Below, piece after piece: positions 8,489 through 16,850 of a stretch of 37,339 nt of DNA. Source of the stretch: Deltaproteobacteria bacterium (GTDB lineage Bacteria; Acidobacteriota; Holophagae; Holophagales; Holophagaceae). Below the pieces are notes generated by a model. It ran no database searches. It saw only the letters and a list, made by a program, of their open reading frames with translations, and was not told where the DNA came from. How positions within the stretch are numbered: position 1 is the stretch's first letter; the number at the start of each line of letters is the position of its first letter. The translations under genes and the position numbers were made by a program. The stretch covers positions 1-37,339 of the forward strand of contig JAIFMW010000214.1 in the NCBI GenBank assembly GCA_020048105.1. The letters run 5' to 3'.

Positions 8489-8875
8489 ATGTCCCAGCCC
8501 CTGATTCGCCCTTCCGATGGTGAGCTCGCCATCTTGCGGGTGCTCTGGAGCCACGGTCTTTCCACGGTTCGAGAAGTTCACGACGAACTATTGAAGGAGC
8601 GGGAAATGGGCTATACCACCGTGTTGAAGCTCATGCAGATCATGGTAGAGAAAGGCTTGGTTACACGGGACGAGAGCTCGCGCACCCATGTCTATCAGGC
8701 CGCCCAGGGGGAAGAATCCACCCAGTCCTGCCTCTTGAATGACCTTCTGCAGAAGGCCTTCGAAGGCAGCGCCAAATCGTTGGTGGTCCGCGCCTTGTCG
8801 AACACCAAGTCCAATGATGCGGAATTGGACGAGATTCAGGCCTATCTGGATCTCTTGAAAGCGAGGAAGCCATGA
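8489..8875 (+). CDS. BlaI/MecI/CopY-family transcriptional repressor
   Basis: MSQPLIRPSDGELAILRVLWSHGLSTVREVHDELLKEREMGYTTVLKLMQIMVEKGLVTRDESSRTHVYQA; AGGAG upstream. Confidence 0.93.
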   Translation: MSQPLIRPSDGELAILRVLWSHGLSTVREVHDELLKEREMGYTTVLKLMQIMVEKGLVTRDESSRTHVYQAAQGEESTQSCLLNDLLQKAFEGSAKSLVVRALSNTKSNDAELDEIQAYLDLLKARKP

Positions 8876-10890
8876 CTCCCTTTCTTGTGAACCCTGTGTT
8901 ATCGCGCCTTGGCATCACGGTGTTTCACGCCCTGTGGGAGCTCGTGGCCTTGGGCCTGCTGGCTTGGCTCGGGCTCGTGCTATTGCGCCGCCAAGCCTCA
9001 ACCCTGCGCTATGGCTTTGCCTGTGCTGTTCTATTCGCGATGGTTCTGGCCCCCGTGGTGACGTTCTTTTTAATCCAACCACCCGTGAACACAACCTCCG
9101 CTCAGATCCTTCCAATCCAGGTTGCCACGTTGGCCGCAGCGCCCATCCTAGAACCCGGCGGCCTGCGCGGACTCTTTCTGCGAGTCAGCGAGATGGCGCC
9201 ATGGATGGCCATCCTGTGGTCAGTGGGTGCCCTTGGGATGCTTTTGCGCCTGGCGGGCGGCATCTGGTGGTTGGATCGAACCTATCGATCCCAGTCTCGA
9301 CCCGTTGCGGAACCTTGGCAGTCCGCCCTAAACCAGGTGGCGCAACGCATGGGCCTAACACGCGGAGTTCGCCTGCTTCAATCAGCCACCGTCGATACCC
9401 CTTTGGTCATCGGGTGGCTTCGCCCCGTCATTCTTATTTCTACTTCAGCCTTGCTTAACCTCAGCCCCCTGGCACTGGAGGCGGTCTTGGCGCACGAGCT
9501 GGCCCACATTCGGCGCCTGGATTATCTCGCCAACCTCTTGCAGTGCCTTGCAGAAGCACTCTTATTCTTTCATCCCGCCGCCTGGTGGCTTTCCCGTCAG
9601 ATTCGCGAACTCCGCGAGCATTGCTGCGACGATGCCGCCGCCGAACTTTGCGGAGATCCAATGATTCTGGCCGAGGGGCTCTCGGCCCTGGAGCGCTTGC
9701 GGCGATCCCTTCATTCCGACCCCGAACCAGCCCTCGCGGCTGCCAAAGGAAATCTTATGTCCCGAATCACGCGACTCTTTCAGCCCCAGGATGTGCCCAC
9801 ATCTTCGCTTCGTGACCTGGCCTGGACCCTGGTGGGTGCCTCACTCCTTGGTGCTGCCGCCTTGAGTGCCCAGCAGGTCAGCCAGAAACCGGCGCCCACC
9901 GCCACCTCCAAACCCGCAGCTTCACAACTTCGGATCGCCTTCCAGCCCGTTCCCCTGCCTTATCCGGCAGCAGCGCGTGAAAAGAATATCCAGGGCGCTG
10001 TGGTGCTGCGCTTACACATTCAGCCCGACGGCACGCCGAACACGGTCGAAATGGTCCAGGGACCCGAAGAATTTCGTGCTTCCGCCACGGCCTATGCCAA
10101 GGGTTGGCGCTTTCAGCCACGAACCGGAGAAGCTACCGAAGCCACCTTCCGACTGAACCTTATTTTCACAATTATTGGGTCTACGGGTGCCGAGGACGTC
10201 ATCTCCCAAATTCCCAAATCCAGCGGCCCCAGCGCCACGGTGGAAATCCTGACGGCGGCGATCCCCGAACCTGATAAATCCGGGCCATTGACGTACCCCG
10301 AGCTTGATTTCAGTCAAATCAAAATTACCCTCCAACCCCCTCCACCCGCCTATCCTGCCGAGGCAAAAATCGCCAAGATCCAGGGCACAGTGGTGGTTTC
10401 CATCACCATTGATGAGGCGGGCGTCCCTGAGACCGTGAGTGCCCTGGATGGACCACCCCAATTGCAAGATACCGCCATCGAATACGCCAAAACCTGGCGG
10501 TTTGAGCCGGTCAAAATCAACGGAAGTGCCGTGAAGGCACGCTTCAAACTGACCATGCCCTTCCGTCTTCGCGATGGAGCCCATGATGGAAAAAATTCCG
10601 ACCCGGTGACCGATTTTGACTTCTCAAGAATCAAGATCGCCAAGCAGCCCACCAACCCACCCAGCTATCCGGCCGTGGCAAAAATTCAGGGCATTCAGGG
10701 CACTGTCGTGGTTTCAATCACCATTGACGAGCATGGTGTTCCCGAAGAGGTAAAGGCCCTGGAGGGCCCCGAAGAACTTCGCGAAACGGCGGTCGAATAT
10801 TCTAAACAGTGGCTTTTCAAGCCAGCCATGCTGAATGGAAAGCCTGTGAAGGCGAGGTTCAAGCTGACCATGCCCTTCAAGCTGCGATAG
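8872..10890 (+). CDS. BlaR1-like M56 metallopeptidase with three C-terminal TonB-C-like domains
   Basis: M56 motif LAHELAHIRRLDYLANLLQ...HPAAWWLSRQIRELREHCCDDAA; three repeats of the YPxxAxxxxIQGxVVxxxxIxxxGxPxxVxxxxGPxxxxxxAxxYxxxWxFxP type. ATGA overlap with the upstream blaI-like gene. Confidence 0.9.
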   Translation: MTPFLVNPVLSRLGITVFHALWELVALGLLAWLGLVLLRRQASTLRYGFACAVLFAMVLAPVVTFFLIQPPVNTTSAQILPIQVATLAAAPILEPGGLRGLFLRVSEMAPWMAILWSVGALGMLLRLAGGIWWLDRTYRSQSRPVAEPWQSALNQVAQRMGLTRGVRLLQSATVDTPLVIGWLRPVILISTSALLNLSPLALEAVLAHELAHIRRLDYLANLLQCLAEALLFFHPAAWWLSRQIRELREHCCDDAAAELCGDPMILAEGLSALERLRRSLHSDPEPALAAAKGNLMSRITRLFQPQDVPTSSLRDLAWTLVGASLLGAAALSAQQVSQKPAPTATSKPAASQLRIAFQPVPLPYPAAAREKNIQGAVVLRLHIQPDGTPNTVEMVQGPEEFRASATAYAKGWRFQPRTGEATEATFRLNLIFTIIGSTGAEDVISQIPKSSGPSATVEILTAAIPEPDKSGPLTYPELDFSQIKITLQPPPPAYPAEAKIAKIQGTVVVSITIDEAGVPETVSALDGPPQLQDTAIEYAKTWRFEPVKINGSAVKARFKLTMPFRLRDGAHDGKNSDPVTDFDFSRIKIAKQPTNPPSYPAVAKIQGIQGTVVVSITIDEHGVPEEVKALEGPEELRETAVEYSKQWLFKPAMLNGKPVKARFKLTMPFKLR

Positions 10891-10892
10891 GC

Positions 10893-12242
10893 CTAATCGT
10901 CCAGTGACCGCACCAACTCTGCAAACCTGGGGTGCTCATGAAGTGAAACCAGATCGGCGTCATGGATCAGCCAGGCCTTTTCCGAAAGCCCTGCTGCCAA
11001 GGCCTGAACCAGGCAATCCAAGGCGTCATCGATCTCACCGGCCAAGGCATGAATGCATCCCAGGTTATAGAGCAGCATTGAATCGGAGGGATCCAGGCTG
11101 CGTGCGATGCGCGCCCAGGCCAATCCCTTTTCGCGCTCACCTAGCGCCACCAAGGCATTGGCGCCCATGTATCTCGCCCGCACATCATCGGGCGTGTGTT
11201 TAAGGCGATCCTCCACCAAGGCGAGTCCCCGCCTGCGGGCGGCTTGAGCCTCGTCCAGAATGCCCAAGCTTGTATAGACCTGGGCCACGAGCAAGGGCGC
11301 TTGGAAATCCTCTGGGCGCAGCGCGGCGGCCCACTCAAAGAATTGAATGGCGGTTTCAAATTTCCCCGCGGCAAAACAATGTCGAGCGTAGAAATAGAAG
11401 GCGTCATATAGGTTCGGATCTAAGCGCAACGCAGTTTCGAAGGCTTCGTCCGCCTCTTCGGATTCACCGACTGCGGAGAGCGCAATTCCTCGCGAAACGT
11501 GAGCCTCGGCCAAATCCGGATCCAGTTCGAGGGCCTTTCGACTTGCGAATTCAGCCTGGGCGCGATGATGCTCGCTGCGATCAACGTAGATGTAGAGGAA
11601 GGCAGCGCAGTTGGCCAAACCCGCCCAGGCTGCGGCAAACTCGGGATCGATGGCCAAAGCTTGTTGGTATTCCTCGCACGCGAATGCCATTCCGTGGCGA
11701 TTGAATCTGAAATAATACTGGCGACCCTTCAAGTAGAAATCGTAGGCCTCCAGATTGAGCGACGAGTGTTTTGGTCCCGGCGAAACCAAGTTCAAGGCCG
11801 TGGCAACGCCACTTACCAATTCCCCGATAAGCGTGAAAAGCTCAGAGGCTTCGCGAGTGGTGTGGATGGTCCAAATGGCCTGGCCAGAATCCACCGCAAT
11901 CAGCTCGAGGTTCAGCAACAAGCGTGTGGTTCCCTTTTGCAGGCCACCCGTCAAGACGTAGAGAACGCCGAGGCGCTTCCCGATCTCTTGGTAGGAAAGA
12001 CCGGCATCTCTATAGAGAAAGGTCGAGGTGCGCGAAAGCACTCGCACGCCTTCCACCTTGTTTAAGCCCTGAAGAATTTCTTCGGCAAGGCCCTCGCATA
12101 GATGACCTTCGGCCGCGCCCTCGCTCAGATCCACCAAGGGCAGAATGCCGATGGTGATGGGTTGATCTTGACCCGAGTTAGGGGTTGCCCTTGGGAAATT
12201 TTGCGGTTCCAGCTTCGGAGAAAGTGATTCGTCGGACATCAT
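10893..12242 (-). CDS. TPR-repeat protein with N-terminal TolB/FlgO-like domain
   Basis: ITIGILPLVDLSEGAAEGHLCEGLAEEILQGLNKVEGVRVLSRTSTFLYRDAGLSYQEIGKRLGVLYVLTGGLQ followed by TPRs (AIDPEFAAAWAGLANC, LDPDLAEAHVSRGIALSAVGESEEADEAFETALRLDPNLYDAFYFYA). Start chosen at MMSDESL. Confidence 0.8.
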   Translation of the reverse strand: MMSDESLSPKLEPQNFPRATPNSGQDQPITIGILPLVDLSEGAAEGHLCEGLAEEILQGLNKVEGVRVLSRTSTFLYRDAGLSYQEIGKRLGVLYVLTGGLQKGTTRLLLNLELIAVDSGQAIWTIHTTREASELFTLIGELVSGVATALNLVSPGPKHSSLNLEAYDFYLKGRQYYFRFNRHGMAFACEEYQQALAIDPEFAAAWAGLANCAAFLYIYVDRSEHHRAQAEFASRKALELDPDLAEAHVSRGIALSAVGESEEADEAFETALRLDPNLYDAFYFYARHCFAAGKFETAIQFFEWAAALRPEDFQAPLLVAQVYTSLGILDEAQAARRRGLALVEDRLKHTPDDVRARYMGANALVALGEREKGLAWARIARSLDPSDSMLLYNLGCIHALAGEIDDALDCLVQALAAGLSEKAWLIHDADLVSLHEHPRFAELVRSLDD

Positions 12243-12345
12243 TCGACCTCTTCGGATGAGGATAAGCTCGCCACGCTTTTGGACAACATAAGGTTCCCGC
12301 TGCCACCCCATAAACCGCATGGGAACCTTCGCGTTAAAGTAAGCA

Positions 12346-12383
12346 TTGACATCTACGTCGATCGCCGTACGCTTGTCGTCGTA
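12346..12383. promoter_or_regulatory. Candidate BlaI-type operator/promoter upstream of second blaI-like gene
   Basis: TTGACA (12346-12351) then TC then TACGTCGATCGCCGTA (12354-12369, 7/8 dyad pairs), then TACG-N8-CGTA (12368-12383). Confidence 0.55.
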
Positions 12384-12399
12384 GTCACCTGGAGACCCC

Positions 12400-12774
12400 A
12401 TGAACCTGCCCCGGCCCACCGATGCCGAACTGGCTGTCTTGAACGTACTGTGGGACCGCGGCCCCAGCACCGTGAGACAGATCCACGATGTATTGTCGGG
12501 AAACCGAGACCTGGGTTACACGACGGTTCTCAAGAGCCTGCAGGTGATGACGGAAAAGGGGTTGGTGCTTCGGAATGAATCGGAGCGGAGCCATGTTTTT
12601 GCCGCCACGCTTTCGGAAACCCAGACCCAGCGATCCCTCTTGGGAGATCTCATGGAACGGGCTTTTGGAGGATCGGCGGCCAAACTGGTTATCCAAGCCC
12701 TCCACGCCAAACGGGCCTCTAAGCAGGAGTTGGATGAAATCCGTAGGCTCCTGGACGAAGGAGGTGGAGCTTGA
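12400..12774 (+). CDS. BlaI/MecI/CopY-family transcriptional repressor (second copy)
   Basis: MNLPRPTDAELAVLNVLWDRGPSTVRQIHDVLSGNRDLGYTTVLKSLQVMTEKGLVLRNESERSHVFAA. Confidence 0.93.
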   Translation: MNLPRPTDAELAVLNVLWDRGPSTVRQIHDVLSGNRDLGYTTVLKSLQVMTEKGLVLRNESERSHVFAATLSETQTQRSLLGDLMERAFGGSAAKLVIQALHAKRASKQELDEIRRLLDEGGGA

Positions 12775-14744
12775 TGCCCATGCTGGGTTCAGCCCTAGGT
12801 TCAGCGCTGGGTTGGGCGCTTATCCATTCGATATGGCAGTGCGCCGTAATTGGGCTGCTTGCCTGGTTCGGGCTCCGGGGCCTTCACACTCGTGGTCCTG
12901 AAGCCCGCTACCTGCTGAGTTGTGCGGCATTATCCTTAATGCTGGCGCTACCGACAGCCACGTTTTTCCTGTTGTGGACCCCCTCCAGTCTCGGAATCTC
13001 GGGTAGTGCGCAGGGTGGCGATCTGGCGCTGGTGATGCTGCAGACGGCGACACCCCCCACGAATCCGGCCCTTAGCTCCTTTCTGCCGTGGCTCATTGCG
13101 GCCTGGGCGATTGGCGTTTTGGCCATGAGTCTGCGGTTGGCCGGTGGCTGGTTCTGGATCCAACGTTTCCGATGGATCGGTGCGGAGGCAGTGGACGCGC
13201 CGTGGCAGGAGCGCTTGCAATGGCTCGCGCGAGACCTAGGAGTCAAGCGCCCGGTCCGCTTGATGAAATCCCTTGCCGTGGAAGTTCCGATTGTCCTTGG
13301 GTGGCTTCGCCCCTTGATTTTGGTTCCAGCCGCCCTTTTTACCGCCATGGATCCACGCGCCTTAGAGACGATCCTTGCCCACGAATTGGCCCATGTGCGT
13401 CGCCATGATTATCTTGTGAACCTGCTGCAATCCGCGATGGAAGTCCTGCTCTTCTTCCATCCTGCGGTCTGGTGGCTTTCCGCACAGATCCGCGCCGAGC
13501 GCGAAAACTGCTGCGATGACATTGCCGTGTCTCTCTGCGGAGATCCCCTGCTCTATGCCCGGGCGCTGGCCGCCCTGGAAGAACTCCGCCCCGACTTGAA
13601 TCCCAATCTGGCCCTCGCGGCTACTGGAGGAACGCTCATGAATCGCATCCATCGAATCCTTGCCCCCAAACTGCCCCCTTCACCCGCGGCCCGCGCCGGT
13701 CTTATTGCGGCCCTTGCGGTGTCGGTTCTGGGGGCCGCCAGCACCTTTGGGCTAAGGCAACAAGAAACCGTCAAAGTCACTGAACACAAAAAGGAACTCC
13801 ACGAAGCCCAAAAAAAAGCCTTTGTCATCGTGCGAAAAGACGGGAAGACTCCGCACCGTATCAATATTGAGATGACTGGCAAGGTAAAAATCCAGCCCGA
13901 AACCACGCCTTCCCTGCTGCTGGAAGATGGCGCTCGCATTGAAATCGAAGGCAAGGATGGTGAACAAACCCGGAGTTTTGTGGCCGAACGAGGCCCGGGT
14001 GGCGAGAAGCGCACCTGGAAGGTGGAAGGCAAAGAAATGGCGCCCGATGCCCAGGCCGAAGCCTGGTTAAAGAAGAGCCTGGAGGCCACCAAAAAAATCC
14101 GCATCTACTCTGCCGGCACTCCTTCAAAAGATATGCGCCTGACTTGGACCGGGGAAATGAGCAATACCAGCGGCGAAAAAGAGCTGCAAGCCCAGGCGAC
14201 TCGCCTTGAAGAAATGGCCAAAAAATTCGCCGAGCAGCGCATGGCCAAGGATGGCTCCGAGGCCGATTTGGCGCGAATGCAAGCCGAGTTATCCAAGCAA
14301 GCGAGAGAAGTGGCCGACCAGGCGCGAAAGCTCGCGACCTCCGATTCACTGAGGAACAAAAACATCCGGATGATTGTGGAGGATGCAAAGGCTGCTGCCG
14401 AACACGACTCCCAACAAAGCGATACGATTCGCAAAGAAATCAAGAAACGTATCGTGGTGAAACATGGGGAGGTTAAGGGGAAACCTCTAACCATCTATAT
14501 GCAGGATGGCAATCCCGACACGATTACCCTGGACGTGGAAACCGATGGTGACGGCAAGCACGCAACCATAAAACGGCATGACATCAAGGGCTCCAACAAG
14601 GAAGTCATGGTTTTCGAGGTGCAGAATCAGGGCCCCAAGGCTCAGATCGAAGCCTTGAAGAAGGCCATGCAGCAGCTGCAGGGGCGCATCGACAAACTGC
14701 AGCAGGAAGCCGATAAGGCATCGCAGACGGCCCCCACCAAGTAG
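12771..14744 (+). CDS. BlaR1-like M56 metallopeptidase with long charged, coiled-coil-rich C-terminus
   Basis: ILAHELAHVRRHDYLVNLLQSAMEVLLFFHPAVWWLSAQIRAERENCCDDIA; overlaps upstream repressor by 4 nt. Confidence 0.88.
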   Translation: MMPMLGSALGSALGWALIHSIWQCAVIGLLAWFGLRGLHTRGPEARYLLSCAALSLMLALPTATFFLLWTPSSLGISGSAQGGDLALVMLQTATPPTNPALSSFLPWLIAAWAIGVLAMSLRLAGGWFWIQRFRWIGAEAVDAPWQERLQWLARDLGVKRPVRLMKSLAVEVPIVLGWLRPLILVPAALFTAMDPRALETILAHELAHVRRHDYLVNLLQSAMEVLLFFHPAVWWLSAQIRAERENCCDDIAVSLCGDPLLYARALAALEELRPDLNPNLALAATGGTLMNRIHRILAPKLPPSPAARAGLIAALAVSVLGAASTFGLRQQETVKVTEHKKELHEAQKKAFVIVRKDGKTPHRINIEMTGKVKIQPETTPSLLLEDGARIEIEGKDGEQTRSFVAERGPGGEKRTWKVEGKEMAPDAQAEAWLKKSLEATKKIRIYSAGTPSKDMRLTWTGEMSNTSGEKELQAQATRLEEMAKKFAEQRMAKDGSEADLARMQAELSKQAREVADQARKLATSDSLRNKNIRMIVEDAKAAAEHDSQQSDTIRKEIKKRIVVKHGEVKGKPLTIYMQDGNPDTITLDVETDGDGKHATIKRHDIKGSNKEVMVFEVQNQGPKAQIEALKKAMQQLQGRIDKLQQEADKASQTAPTK

Positions 14745-14760
14745 GTTTCGACAGATAGAT

Positions 14761-14795
14761 AAAGCCAAGGGCTCCCCCGGGAGCCCTTGGCTTTA
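14761..14795. terminator. Bidirectional terminator between blaR1-like and Fur-family genes
   Basis: AAAGCCAAGGGCTCCC-CC-GGGAGCCCTTGGCTTT, 16-bp perfect arms. Confidence 0.85.
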
Positions 14796-15218
14796 TTGAT
14801 GCTGGCACTCCGGGCACAGACCATAGAGTGCCAGCTGGTGCCGGGTCACCCGAAAGCCGGCCGGTTGGCCCAGGGCCGCTAGGCTGGCTTCCACCGCACA
14901 AGTCTGAACCTCCACGGTGCGGCCACAACCTTCGCATTGGAGGTGGTGGTGATGGCCGGTGGAATGGCAGCGCACAAAGCGCATAACTTGGTCGACCCCC
15001 ACCAAGCTCTCGGCCCAGCCTTGATCAACGAAAGACTGAAGGTTTCGATAGATGGTCGGCACGCCGGATTCGTCTCCCAATTCCTGTCGAATATCCTCTA
15101 CCGAGAGAGGCCGGTCCGAACTGTCCAGCACGTGCAGAATGGCGCACCGCTGAGGCGTTGCCTTCATTCCGGCAGCCCGCAGGGAAATGGCAGAATCTGG
15201 GTTTTTTTTTAGTCGCAC
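14793..15218 (-). CDS. Fur-family transcriptional regulator (Zur/PerR-like)
   Basis: LRAAGMKATPQRCAILHVLDSSDRPLSVEDIRQEL...VPTIYRNLQSFVDQGW...HHHHLQCEGCGRTVEV...LYGLCPECQ; GTG start annotated, exact N-terminus uncertain. Confidence 0.9.
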   Translation of the reverse strand: MRLKKNPDSAISLRAAGMKATPQRCAILHVLDSSDRPLSVEDIRQELGDESGVPTIYRNLQSFVDQGWAESLVGVDQVMRFVRCHSTGHHHHLQCEGCGRTVEVQTCAVEASLAALGQPAGFRVTRHQLALYGLCPECQHQ

Positions 15219-15233
15219 GGTTGTGACTCGCAG

Positions 15234-16667
15234 TCATTCAAGGCCAAAGCGTTGCACGGGAAAGGCCAATTCCATCAAACTTTGGCGCTCCTGTAGATGT
15301 TGAAGCAGAGCGTTCCACCGTGGAAGGTCCCGGAGATTGGCCAACATCGGACTTTCACGGTACCAGCGTGTGCACCCAAACCCCTGTCCGTAGGCTCGGA
15401 AAGCCGCATCGATGGCCTCGTCGCGCTGACCAAGAAAGGCAAAGGCCTCGGCTAGCTTAAAGGTAAACTCCCCGTCGGGAACTCGCAGGGTGGATCGCTC
15501 GCGCCGCAGCGTCCTCAACTCGACCAGAGCAGCCTCTCGACGCCCCTTTAGGGCCAAATCGTAAACCCGGGCGAGGCCCTCGAATTGGCTACTACGGCCA
15601 GCTCCTTGATGGGCCTGAACAAAAAAAGTCAAAGCCATTCCCTGATCGCCTCGCAGCAAGCTCAGGTAGCCGCGGTAGAACTCTCGAATCAGGCTGAAAG
15701 AAGCCTCCTTTGTAGGGGCAAGAGTGCGCTGGAACCGTTCCAGATCACCACAATAGAGGTAGGTGTTTTCAGTCAGTCCAGGGTCCGCGAGAAGGCCACC
15801 ACACAACGTTTCTCGACTCCGCAAGGCCTCCAAAGCGCCATCCAATAGCCCGCAATTCCGCGCTGCATAGGCTAATCCGCCATAGATCTCGAAATTTCGG
15901 GGATGGCGGCGGCGAAACTCCAAGGCGATTTCCAATCCGTCTTTAGGGGTTCCAACATCCGTTTTCAATCGCACCATCTTGCAAGCAGCCCGTGGGTAGC
16001 CGGGGATGAGCTCTAGTGCTTCGAGAAAATATTTTTCGCATTGGCTGCGCGAATCGTCGCTGTTGGCCTCGGCAATTAACAACTGACGGTACAAGAGATT
16101 CCCGAAAGCGAAACGAACTGCGGCACTTCGCGGTTCGTTTTCCACCAAAAGCTGAGCTCGCTTTATTTCCTCGGCAAAAACCATCGGCGGTCCCACCGCC
16201 ATAAGGCGACTCAGCTCCCAAAAGGTCTGGGATTTGTTTGGGAGCAAAACCGCAAGGTCTTGAGCCTCCGAACCTAGCGCTCGAACCAATTCACGCAGCG
16301 ATTCCACTGGATGGCCAGAGGAACGCACCTGGCTCCATTTACCATCGACTGAGGTACGATCCACCAGCAGGATTAGATCATCCCCATTTCGTTGGGCAGA
16401 CACTTCCAGCACTTCCAATTTCGAAGTCCCCTCCTGCCCCAGGGGGACCTCAATCATTACCGTTCGGTCCGCATTGATCTCGAGAGCATCTTGCACCAAC
16501 TGCATGATGCCAATGCGCTGTCGTGAATCGATCCCAACCCATTTGGCCTCGGCTCCGGTTCGTAAGAGCAAGAGCGGAGGCGGGGTGCGATTTTTTTGAA
16601 CCGTAGCGATTCCCCAAATGGCCAACCCACAAATCGCGGCCAGCGCTATCCAGCGTCGCCAAGCCAT
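15234..16667 (-). CDS. Membrane-anchored TPR-like protein of unknown function
   Basis: N-terminal TM (WIALAAICGLAIWGIATV) and helical repeat-like segments (NEPRSAAVRFAFGNLLYRQLL; HPRNFEIYGGLAYAARNCGLLDGALEALR). Confidence 0.6.
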   Translation of the reverse strand: MAWRRWIALAAICGLAIWGIATVQKNRTPPPLLLLRTGAEAKWVGIDSRQRIGIMQLVQDALEINADRTVMIEVPLGQEGTSKLEVLEVSAQRNGDDLILLVDRTSVDGKWSQVRSSGHPVESLRELVRALGSEAQDLAVLLPNKSQTFWELSRLMAVGPPMVFAEEIKRAQLLVENEPRSAAVRFAFGNLLYRQLLIAEANSDDSRSQCEKYFLEALELIPGYPRAACKMVRLKTDVGTPKDGLEIALEFRRRHPRNFEIYGGLAYAARNCGLLDGALEALRSRETLCGGLLADPGLTENTYLYCGDLERFQRTLAPTKEASFSLIREFYRGYLSLLRGDQGMALTFFVQAHQGAGRSSQFEGLARVYDLALKGRREAALVELRTLRRERSTLRVPDGEFTFKLAEAFAFLGQRDEAIDAAFRAYGQGFGCTRWYRESPMLANLRDLPRWNALLQHLQERQSLMELAFPVQRFGLE

Positions 16668-16850
16668 CCTAGCCCTCCAGCACAAGTGGCGCCCTTGCCA
16701 AACGGGGGGCACCAACGCGAAGTCGAGTTGGCTTGGGCGAATGTTGAGGTGGAAATGAGCGCACGGATTTTAGACCTGGAAGTGAAAGGGCAGTTGGGCT
16801 TCCTGCCGACATCATCGCATTATTCAGGTATGTTTCCAGCAGAGGTGTAC

